Assembly (NCBI GenBank): GCA_031281765.1
Contig: JAITEX010000085.1
Coordinates: 1-5,314 of the forward strand
DNA length: 5,314 nt
From: Eubacteriales Family XIII. Incertae Sedis bacterium
Lineage (GTDB): Bacteria > Bacillota > Clostridia > Peptostreptococcales > Anaerovoracaceae
Direction of reading: 5' to 3'
Below are positions 1 through 5,314 of the stretch, in pieces. Position numbers and translations under genes: made by a program. The notes beneath the pieces were generated by a model. It searched no databases, had not been told where the DNA came from, and saw only the letters and a program-made list of their open reading frames with translations. Positions within the stretch are counted from its first letter, which is position 1; each line of letters begins with the position of its first letter.

Positions 1-110
1 TCGCCCATATTGATAAAGTACGGCGACTGCCGCCCGCTCTTCGTCGTAAAGTCACCGAATTTCAGCGCGCCCCGCGCAATCAAAAACCGTATAAAATCAT
101 TCTTCTCCAT
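1..110 (-). CDS. pyrE: Orotate phosphoribosyltransferase, N-terminal fragment (runs off left edge)
   Basis: Only the first 36 codons are present; the gene continues past the left edge. The family makes orotidine 5'-phosphate from orotate and PRPP, the fifth step of de novo pyrimidine synthesis, in the cytoplasm. The visible part matches the family start closely: a short amphipathic helix, then ALKFGDFTTKSGRQSPYFIN at residues 15-34. By recall, E. coli PyrE has LKFGEFTLKSGRKSPYFFN at the same place, and Lys24 here aligns with its PRPP-contacting Lys26. The ATG at 108-110 is preceded by GGAG (plus-strand 115-118) with a short 4-base spacer. It lies 14 bp after the stop of the membrane protein gene, so the two are probably co-transcribed. 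The PRPP-binding loop and the rest of the active site are outside the window, so intactness cannot be judged. Identification rests on motif recognition alone but is strong. Confidence 0.93.
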   Translation of the reverse strand, partial: MEKNDFIRFLIARGALKFGDFTTKSGRQSPYFINMG

Positions 111-124
111 TTTTCTCCACAGAT

Positions 125-751
125 TCACGCGCTGGCGAGTTTCCCCATGCCAACCTTGCTAAAGAGGTCGTACTTCCGGTCCGCCTTTTTCACAATGGCC
201 GAGGCCGTGAAATAGCCGCCGAGCACGGCGCAGGCGACGACGACGAGGGCAAGCAGGATAATGGCGCCGTTGCCGCGCTGATTTTTCAGCGAGCTAAATA
301 TGCGCCCGAAGGCCGACGGCAGATTGCGCGAAGCCGAGATGACATTGCTGACCATCGCGAACGAGTTCCACGCGGCGATGCCGCCCGAGCGCAGGCTCTT
401 GTGCTTCCAAAACGAGATAAGGCTGTTGATCCAGATAATAATGCCCGTCGGTATGACGGCAAGGACAATCAGCACGTACGTGAGGTCGGATGAAAGGCCG
501 ATAAGCAGCTGCAACTGCTCCGGCGTGAAATACCCGCCCGCGTTTCCGAGCGCCGCTATTATCGCAATGATAATGACCGAGTAGACCATGGTAAACCCGG
601 CTATCGCCATGACGTAGCCCGCGACCGCAAGCACGCGCGCGCCGCCGCCGATCTGCTTCGACTCGCTCCATATTCTGCCTACGGTGTTCGCGTTGAACCA
701 ACTGATTCCAAAATTCACCGCAAGCAATACTATTGTTATTATTACTGACAT
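125..751 (-). CDS. Four-helix integral membrane protein of unknown function
   Basis: I do not recognise this 208-residue protein. Hydrophobic segments lie at about residues 1-19, 39-69 (long enough for a tilted helix or a tight hairpin), 89-115 and 162-187, so it is almost certainly in the cytoplasmic membrane. The first helix starts at residue 1 without a positively charged n-region or a cleavage-like site, so it reads as an anchor rather than a signal peptide. Between helices 1 and 2 is a polar stretch (NANTVGRIWSESKQIGGGAR, residues 20-39). Between helices 3 and 4 is a basic, Ser/Asn-rich loop of about 45 residues that is probably cytoplasmic. The tail (188-208) is also polar and basic. 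No catalytic or metal-binding motif is visible, and there is a single cysteine (174). The ATG at 749-751 has a strong GGGAGG (756-761) four bases upstream. pyrE follows 14 bp downstream on the same strand. The gene model is well supported; the function is not. Confidence 0.85.
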   Translation of the reverse strand: MSVIITIVLLAVNFGISWFNANTVGRIWSESKQIGGGARVLAVAGYVMAIAGFTMVYSVIIIAIIAALGNAGGYFTPEQLQLLIGLSSDLTYVLIVLAVIPTGIIIWINSLISFWKHKSLRSGGIAAWNSFAMVSNVISASRNLPSAFGRIFSSLKNQRGNGAIILLALVVVACAVLGGYFTASAIVKKADRKYDLFSKVGMGKLASA

Positions 752-829
752 TTTTCCTCCCTTTCTTTTCTCTATTTTATCATAACCTCTCCTCGCCTAC
801 CTTTTTTTAAGATTATTTTTTGGCGGGGG
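752..829. other. Upstream part of the divergent intergenic region
   Basis: This stretch between the membrane protein gene and the ABC promoter holds the GGGAGG ribosome binding site of the minus-strand gene (756-761), a possible minus-strand -10 region, and two T-rich tracts (802-808, 815-821). I see no open reading frame, hairpin or RNA gene in it. Confidence 0.5.
774..784 (-). promoter_or_regulatory. Possible -10 region for the membrane protein-pyrE unit
   Basis: Read on the minus strand, this stretch gives TATGATAAAAT, which contains two overlapping -10-like hexamers, TATGAT (779-784) and TAAAAT (774-779), about 23-28 bases before the start codon. No good -35 box stands 16-18 bases upstream of either; that position holds A-rich sequence or AGGTAG. 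The call rests on a weak match and on the need for a promoter ahead of a leading gene. Confidence 0.3.
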
Positions 830-858
830 TTGACAAGCGTCGCACTTTGTATTATTGT
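830..858 (+). promoter_or_regulatory. Sigma-A type promoter of the ABC exporter operon
   Basis: A perfect -35 box TTGACA (830-835) is followed after exactly 17 bases by TATTGT (853-858), a 4 of 6 match to the -10 consensus. Transcription would start near 865, giving a leader of about 49 bases. T-rich tracts at 802-808 and 815-821 lie where an UP element would sit, though a G-rich run (822-829) separates them from the -35 box. The -10 box lies inside the left arm of the palindrome at 848-883, so a bound protein would block RNA polymerase. Confidence 0.7.
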
Positions 859-883
859 ATTAGATAGTTAATGCAATAGTACA
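848..883. promoter_or_regulatory. Operator: 36-bp palindrome made of four heptamer half-sites
   Basis: The left arm TGTATTATTGTATTA (848-862) and the right arm TAATGCAATAGTACA (869-883) are complementary at 13 of 15 positions around a 6-base centre; the two exceptions would be G-T pairs. Each arm is itself two heptamers spaced by one base: TGTATTA at 848-854 and 856-862, then, read on the minus strand, TGCATTA (869-875) and TGTACTA (877-883), giving a shared TGYAYTA. It covers the -10 box and the expected start site, which points to repression. Long AT-rich palindromes of this kind are known for GntR regulators of the YtrA subfamily that control ABC exporter operons in Bacillota; assignment to that family is inference from memory. 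An RNA hairpin is less likely because the stem is AT-rich and the -10 box is in it. Confidence 0.72.
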
Positions 884-900
884 GTCATATGCACACCACA

Positions 901-908
901 AAGGAGGG
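901..908 (+). promoter_or_regulatory. Ribosome binding site of the ABC ATPase gene
   Basis: AAGGAGGG is a near-perfect complement of the 16S rRNA 3' end. Its GGAGG core (903-907) is six bases before the ATG at 914, which fixes that codon as the start. Confidence 0.85.
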
Positions 909-913
909 ATAGC

Positions 914-1825
914 ATGAGAGAAAGCGTGTTGACAACACACAATCTTACAAAGAAATACGGCTCGGTTCCAGCTTTGGACAATGTCTCACTGACGCTGGCT
1001 GAAGGCGATATTTATGGATTGATTGGACAGAACGGCGCCGGCAAGACCACATTCTTCAAATGCGTAATGGGGCTTGCGAAACCGACAAGCGGAAAAATTG
1101 AAATAGGCGGGGAAACGAGGGACCTGAATGCGGTTCGCAGACATATGGGGTTTATGATAAACCCGTCCTTCCTCCCCTACCTCGGGCCACATGAAAACCT
1201 CGAGTACCTGTGCCGGGTCAAGGGTATCCGGATGAAAGGCGAAACGGAGCGGCTGCTGAAGATCGTCGGGCTTGCCGACGTACGGAAACCGTTCAAGAAA
1301 TTCTCGCTTGGTATGAAACAGCGTCTCGGCATTGCGGGAGCGCTGCTCGGCTCACCGGCTATCGTCGTTCTGGACGAGCCGATCAACGGGCTTGACCCGC
1401 AGGGCATCATCGAGATGCGGACCGTTATCAGGGACGCGCACCGGGAATCCGGAGCGACCTTTATTATCTCATCGCACATATTGAGCGAACTTGACCTCGT
1501 CGCCACGTATTTCGGCTTTATCGAAAAAGGCCGGCTGCTGAAGCAAATATCGCATAAGGAGCTTCACGAGGCCACGCGGAAATCGCTGTGCATCGAAGTG
1601 GACAACACGGAAAAAGCCGTCACGGCATTGAAGGCGACGCTCGGCGCGAGGCCGGTGGTGACGGAGAAAGGGCAGCTTGTCTTAGAATCGCATCTTGAAG
1701 AGCCGGACCGGGTCGCGCAAACGCTCGCGGGCGCCGGGGTGACATTATACGGGCTGCATCGGCAGGAAACAACCCTTGAGGATTATTTCATAGGATTGGT
1801 AAACGGAGGTGAACACTATGAGTAA
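914..1825 (+). CDS. ABC transporter ATP-binding protein (BcrA/YtrB-like exporter ATPase)
   Basis: This 303-residue cytoplasmic ATPase would power the permease encoded immediately downstream. All main nucleotide-binding elements are visible: Walker A GQNGAGKTT (38-46), signature SLGMKQR (131-137, the SxGMKQR form usual in bacitracin/lantibiotic-type exporters rather than LSGGQ), Walker B IVVLDEP (150-156) with catalytic Glu155, D-loop GLDP (159-162) and switch His188. The Q-loop is atypical: the segment MGFMINPSFLPYL (78-90) has Asn83 just before Pro84 where a Gln or Glu is expected. Residues 200-303 form the usual C-terminal extension and end with TTLEDYF (287-293), a common ending in this subfamily. 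Length fits the family. The start has a strong ribosome binding site. The stop overlaps the permease start by 8 bp, implying translational coupling. Substrate cannot be read from sequence; peptide antibiotic export or envelope stress defence are the common roles of relatives. Confidence 0.93.
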   Translation: MRESVLTTHNLTKKYGSVPALDNVSLTLAEGDIYGLIGQNGAGKTTFFKCVMGLAKPTSGKIEIGGETRDLNAVRRHMGFMINPSFLPYLGPHENLEYLCRVKGIRMKGETERLLKIVGLADVRKPFKKFSLGMKQRLGIAGALLGSPAIVVLDEPINGLDPQGIIEMRTVIRDAHRESGATFIISSHILSELDLVATYFGFIEKGRLLKQISHKELHEATRKSLCIEVDNTEKAVTALKATLGARPVVTEKGQLVLESHLEEPDRVAQTLAGAGVTLYGLHRQETTLEDYFIGLVNGGEHYE

Positions 1826-2561
1826 CTATATTCGCGGCGAATTTTATCGCCTGTTTCACAAGAAAAGCCTCATCATCTATTTCATCGCGCTTGCGGTCGG
1901 CTATGTCGGGACGATGTTGATACGTTTGGACACCTTGGATGCGGGTACGCTTACGTATGACGGCAAGGCCGTGTACCCCTATCTGCTGCCGCTTGTCGGA
2001 GGGTTCCTGTTCGCAACCATCTATACGGATGACTTGAATTCGAAAAACCTCATCACGCTCGTCGGCTTCGGACTCGAAAAAACGAAGATCGTTATGTCAA
2101 AATTTATTTTGACAGCAACGACTTCGGCTTGCATATACGCCTTTGTGCCGCTCTGGAGCTACGGCGTTCTCGCCCTGTTCGGACATCCGGCGACGATGAG
2201 CAGTCTCGGCATCGCCTATGCGTACGCGCTGAAAAATATGCTGGCGACCTTGATTTACGTTGCGATAGCGTCCGTCCTCGTCTACGGCTTGCAAAGGCCG
2301 ACATTTGCGCTCGTCACCTATATATTGCTCGCGCTGAATTTCATCAGCGCCATGGTGCTGCTGCTGATGAAATTGCGCGTCTTCGAAGAAATTGCGTCGA
2401 AGGTCAACGACTACCTCGTGGACGGTGTCACAACAAATATATTCCTCGGCCTGACGGAAGGGGGTTCGCTCGCTCTGCCGCTTCTCCAATTTGTCGGCTA
2501 TATCGCGGTCTTCGGATTGCTCTCTATTCTCGCATTCAAGAAGAAGGAAATGGAGTTCTAA
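1818..2561 (+). CDS. ABC-2 type permease subunit of the exporter
   Basis: This 247-residue membrane protein is the partner of the preceding ATPase. It starts with a short basic cytoplasmic segment (MSNYIRGEFYRLFHKKS), typical of ABC-2 permeases and likely to include a coupling helix. Six hydrophobic segments follow at about 18-35, 53-70, 95-120, 139-158, 163-185 and 219-240, and the protein ends in a lysine-rich tail (KKKEMEF), consistent with both ends inside. Residues 36-52 form the first outside loop and residues 186-218 a longer polar loop between helices 5 and 6. The ATG at 1818 is preferred because GGAGGTGA (1805-1812) sits at the right distance upstream; a GTG at 1809 would overlap that site. 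The gene overlaps the ATPase by 8 bp. With only one permease gene present, the working transporter is probably a dimer of each subunit. Its stop codon overlaps the end of the convergent gene. Confidence 0.88.
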   Translation: MSNYIRGEFYRLFHKKSLIIYFIALAVGYVGTMLIRLDTLDAGTLTYDGKAVYPYLLPLVGGFLFATIYTDDLNSKNLITLVGFGLEKTKIVMSKFILTATTSACIYAFVPLWSYGVLALFGHPATMSSLGIAYAYALKNMLATLIYVAIASVLVYGLQRPTFALVTYILLALNFISAMVLLLMKLRVFEEIASKVNDYLVDGVTTNIFLGLTEGGSLALPLLQFVGYIAVFGLLSILAFKKKEMEF

Positions 2562-5314
2562 TCAGCGCTTCCCGATTCTAAGTTCTTGTGCGCCGTAGCC
2601 ATCATAAGCTTGATCCGGTTGAGCTGGTTGACATTACTTGCTCCCGGATCATAGTCTATCATGGCGATGTTCGTAAGCGGATTATATTTGCGCAAGGCTT
2701 TCTGCATACCCTTTCCCGTCACATGGTTCGGCAGGCAGGCGAACGGCTGCAGGCAGACGATATTGCCGACGCCGCTGTCTATAAGCTCTATCATTTCGCC
2801 GGTGAGCAGCCAGCCCTCGCCGCATTGGTTCCCGATCTCGGTGACCCGGCTGGCTTTCTCCGCCGTCTCCTCAATGCGCAGCGGCGCGTGGAAGCGCGTG
2901 CTCGCGTTCATCGCGCAGCGGAGCGGCCTGCGGAACCATTCGATAAGGCCGATAGTGAACTTGCTCACGGCCATCGACTTCCACGTGCCGGACATATTCC
3001 GGTAATTGTATTCTTTATTATGCAGGCCGTACAGCACGAAGTCCGTCAGGTCCGGCACCACGGCCTCGCCCCCCTCGCTTTCGATAATGCCGACAATGTC
3101 GTTGTTCGCGTTCGGGTGATACTTCACGAGTATCTCGCCGACCACGCCGACCCGCGGCTTCTTCTCCGCCGTCAGCGGAAGCTCATCGAAATCGCGCACG
3201 AGCTGTTTTACGAATTTGCGGTACTTCCGCACGCCGATGTTCGGCATCTCGCGCTCTATGCGCACCGACCAGTAATGTGCGAGCCGGTCCGCGGCCCCCG
3301 GTTCCTTTTCATACGGCCTCACGCGGTATAATACCCGCATAAGCGCGTCGCCGAGCAGCACGCCGATGAGCATCCGCTTTCCCATCCCGAGCGTGAATTT
3401 GAATCCCGGATTCGGCTCAAGCCCGACCGTATTCGCGGAAACGACGGGTATCTGCTCCATATCGAGGTCCTTCAGCGCTTTTCTGAGCAGCGCCACGTAG
3501 TTGCTCGCGCGGCAGCCGCCGCCTGTCTGTGACATAATGACGGCCGTCCGGTTCAGGTCGCATTCCCCGGATTTCAGGTAGCTGATGACCTGGCCGAGCG
3601 TGACGATCGTCGGATAGCACGCGTCATTGTTGATATACCGCAGGCCCTCGTCCACCGCATGCGTGTCCACTTCGGGAAGCAGCTTTGCCTTGTAACCGGC
3701 GGCGTTCAGCACGGGTTCGAAAAACCGGAAATGTATCGGGGACATCTCGGGAATCAGTATCGTATAATCCTCGCGCATTGCCTCCGTAAATTTTTTGCGT
3801 TTAAATTCATACGGCCGGTCGATAGCCTTTACGCCGTTTTTCTCGCGCTCCTCCATGGCCGCCTTGAGGGAGCGGATGCGTATCTTTACGGCGCCGAGGT
3901 TCGCGCCCTCATCTATCTTCAGCGTGGTATAGAGTTTGCGCCGGCTCCGCAGTATCTCCTCGACCTGATCCGTCGTGACCGCGTCAAGCCCGCAGCCGAA
4001 GGAGTTCAGCTGTACTATTTCTATATTTTCGCGCGTACCGGCGAACTCTGCCGCGCGGTAGAGCCGGCTGTGGTAGACCCACTGATCGAGTACGCGCAGC
4101 GGCCTCGGCGGTCGGGCCATATAGGCAACGGCGTCTTCCGTCAGGACCGCAAGCCCGAACGAGGTGATCAGCGTGTCGATGCCGTGGTTTATCTCGGGGT
4201 CGAGATGATAGGGCCGGCCCGCGAGCACCACTCCCTGCAGGCCCTTTTCGTCCATGACGCGCAGCGCTTCCCTGCCGTGCCGCTTTATGTCGTCGTGGAA
4301 TTTCTTATCCTCACGCCGCGCGGCGCTGACAGCCTTCGCTATCTCCGCACCGCTTATCTTAAGATCGCGGAATATGACGATGAGCCGTCTGGCCAAACGT
4401 TCATCGTCGTCGTACGGCACGAAGGGATGCATGAAGACCACCTCGTGCTCCGCAAAATAGTCGTCCATATTATTTGCGACGACCTCGGGATAGGTCGCGA
4501 CTATCGGGCAATTATAGTGGTTGTCCGATGTCTCGTCCTCGGGGCGTTCAAAATTGATATTCGGGTAGAATATGCGGCCGGCGCCCTGTTTACACAGCCA
4601 TTTGATATGGCCGTGAACGAGTTTCGCGGGGTAGCAGGCCGTATCGGAGGAAATCGTATCCATGCCGAGTTCGTAAAGCGTTTTGCTTGACGGCGGCGAA
4701 AGCAGGACGCGGAAGCCGAGTTCGGTAAAGAAACGGAACCAGAACGGATAGTTTTCATACATATTCAATACGCGCGGTATGCCGATGACGCCGCGTCGCG
4801 CGTCCTCTACCGGCAGCGGTTCGTAGGAGAACAGCCGCCCTCGTTTCCACTCCATCAGGTTCGGCACGCCCGCCGATTTCGTGGCGCCGCCCGCGCCGCG
4901 CTCACACCGGTTTCCCGTAATGTATTTTTCGCCGCCCGAAAACGTATTGATGGTGAGCAGGCAATTGTTTTCACAGAGGCCGCAGCGCGCGTGGCTGTTC
5001 TTCACCTTGAACGCGTCGAGCTCTTTGTTTCCCGCGATGCCGGATTCCGACCCGGGGATATAGTTTTCGATTGCGATAAGCGCGGCGCCGAACGCACCCA
5101 TATTGCCCGCTATATCCGGGCGGACCACCTCGCGCCCCATCACACGCTCGATGCTGCGCAGCACGGAATCGTTCAGGAACGTCCCGCCCTGAACCACGAC
5201 CTTTTCTCCGGCCTCATCCGTATTCCGCAGTTTTATCACCTTGTACAGCGCGTTTTTTATGACGGATTGCGACAGTCCCGCCGATATGTCGCCGATGGTC
5301 GCGCCCTCTTTCTG
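2558..5314 (-). CDS. Fused 2-hydroxyacyl-CoA dehydratase activase / dehydratase-like iron-sulfur protein, C-terminal 918 residues
   Basis: The reading frame is open to the right edge, so this is the C-terminal part of a larger protein; fused relatives are, from memory, about 1,400 residues. Counting from the first complete codon at the edge: residues 1-85 end an ASKHA-fold ATPase domain of the BadF/BadG/BcrA/BcrD type (VVVQGGTFLNDSVLRSIE at 39-56, GNMGAFGAALIA at 70-81). Residues 111-118 are CGLCENNC, with Cys137 following, a likely Fe-S site. Residues 176-260 are a DUF2229-type segment (IGIPRVLNMYENYPFW, then DTACYPAK with Cys227). A second HgdB-like segment spans about 516-610 (IPEMSPIHFRFFEP, NDACYP with Cys566, GGGCRASNY with Cys601). 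A last segment carries CGEGW (Cys831) and CLQPFACLPNHVTGKGM (854-870). Activases of this family use ATP to drive low-potential electron transfer to Fe-S dehydratases; the substrate of the fused type is, as far as I know, unassigned. The GTG at 5239 is an internal valine, not the start. The TAG stop overlaps the permease end by 4 bp. Confidence 0.9.
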   Translation of the reverse strand, partial: QKEGATIGDISAGLSQSVIKNALYKVIKLRNTDEAGEKVVVQGGTFLNDSVLRSIERVMGREVVRPDIAGNMGAFGAALIAIENYIPGSESGIAGNKELDAFKVKNSHARCGLCENNCLLTINTFSGGEKYITGNRCERGAGGATKSAGVPNLMEWKRGRLFSYEPLPVEDARRGVIGIPRVLNMYENYPFWFRFFTELGFRVLLSPPSSKTLYELGMDTISSDTACYPAKLVHGHIKWLCKQGAGRIFYPNINFERPEDETSDNHYNCPIVATYPEVVANNMDDYFAEHEVVFMHPFVPYDDDERLARRLIVIFRDLKISGAEIAKAVSAARREDKKFHDDIKRHGREALRVMDEKGLQGVVLAGRPYHLDPEINHGIDTLITSFGLAVLTEDAVAYMARPPRPLRVLDQWVYHSRLYRAAEFAGTRENIEIVQLNSFGCGLDAVTTDQVEEILRSRRKLYTTLKIDEGANLGAVKIRIRSLKAAMEEREKNGVKAIDRPYEFKRKKFTEAMREDYTILIPEMSPIHFRFFEPVLNAAGYKAKLLPEVDTHAVDEGLRYINNDACYPTIVTLGQVISYLKSGECDLNRTAVIMSQTGGGCRASNYVALLRKALKDLDMEQIPVVSANTVGLEPNPGFKFTLGMGKRMLIGVLLGDALMRVLYRVRPYEKEPGAADRLAHYWSVRIEREMPNIGVRKYRKFVKQLVRDFDELPLTAEKKPRVGVVGEILVKYHPNANNDIVGIIESEGGEAVVPDLTDFVLYGLHNKEYNYRNMSGTWKSMAVSKFTIGLIEWFRRPLRCAMNASTRFHAPLRIEETAEKASRVTEIGNQCGEGWLLTGEMIELIDSGVGNIVCLQPFACLPNHVTGKGMQKALRKYNPLTNIAMIDYDPGASNVNQLNRIKLMMATAHKNLESGSAD

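Noticed and set aside
802..821. T-rich tracts as a terminator for a plus-strand transcript
   Set aside because: No GC-rich inverted repeat precedes either tract and no plus-strand gene ends there; an upstream promoter element or plain AT-rich spacer fits better.
848..883. Palindrome as a riboswitch or attenuator stem
   Set aside because: The stem is AT-rich, contains the -10 box, and would be only partly transcribed from the predicted start near 865; DNA-level operator use fits better.
1809..1817. GTG at 1809 as the start of the permease
   Set aside because: This codon lies in the Shine-Dalgarno sequence GGAGGTGA itself; the ATG at 1818 has correct spacing.
2129..2581. Plus-strand open frame of 150 codons overlapping the permease
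   Set aside because: It is in another frame of the permease gene, which has clear helices and its own ribosome binding site; the translation is Arg-rich and without structure.
2588..3331. Plus-strand open frame of 247 codons just after the permease
   Set aside because: Antisense to the C-terminal part of the activase-like gene, with no good ribosome binding site; its Arg/His/Ala-rich translation is typical of a shadow frame.
3659..4690. Plus-strand open frame of 343 codons opposite the activase-like gene
   Set aside because: It is antisense to a well-supported coding region with recognisable motifs, has no family resemblance, and is explained by the codon bias of the real gene suppressing stops in that frame.
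5237..5239. Minus-strand GTG as the start of the activase-like protein
   Set aside because: The frame stays open for 25 more codons to the window edge, and that upstream translation (GATIGDISAGLSQSVIKNAL) continues the ATPase domain pattern.

Overview
The window looks like an ordinary chromosomal stretch from an anaerobic member of the Bacillota, most likely a Clostridia-type lineage. This is inferred from strong GGAGG-type ribosome binding sites, a moderately GC-rich coding style with frequent ATA isoleucine codons, a BcrA/YtrB-like ABC exporter, and a large fused 2-hydroxyacyl-CoA dehydratase activase protein, a family typical of strict anaerobes. No sequence search was possible, so the taxonomy is tentative.

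Layout: (1) 1-751, minus strand: a four-helix membrane protein of unknown function (125-751) followed after 14 bp by the first 36 codons of pyrE, orotate phosphoribosyltransferase, which runs off the left edge. (2) 752-913: the only sizeable intergenic region, serving two divergent units. On the plus side it holds a consensus -35 box, a -10 box and a striking four-part operator with 15-bp arms, then a strong ribosome binding site. (3) 914-2561, plus strand: an ATPase and a six-helix permease, with an 8-bp gene overlap, that together form an ABC-2 type exporter. (4) 2558-5314, minus strand: the C-terminal 918 residues of a very large activase/dehydratase-like iron-sulfur protein, whose 5' part lies beyond the right edge. 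Its stop codon overlaps that of the permease.

How the parts work together: the two ABC genes are clearly one transcription unit, probably held off by a dimeric repressor bound across the promoter and released by a substrate or envelope stress signal. No regulator gene is adjacent, so it would act in trans. The membrane protein and pyrE probably share a transcript. The activase-like protein is probably part of a separate unit coming from the right. No RNA genes, CRISPR arrays, insertion sequences or convincing intrinsic terminators were seen. I did not find a clearly new system; the best leads are the fourfold operator and the unassigned membrane protein linked to pyrE.
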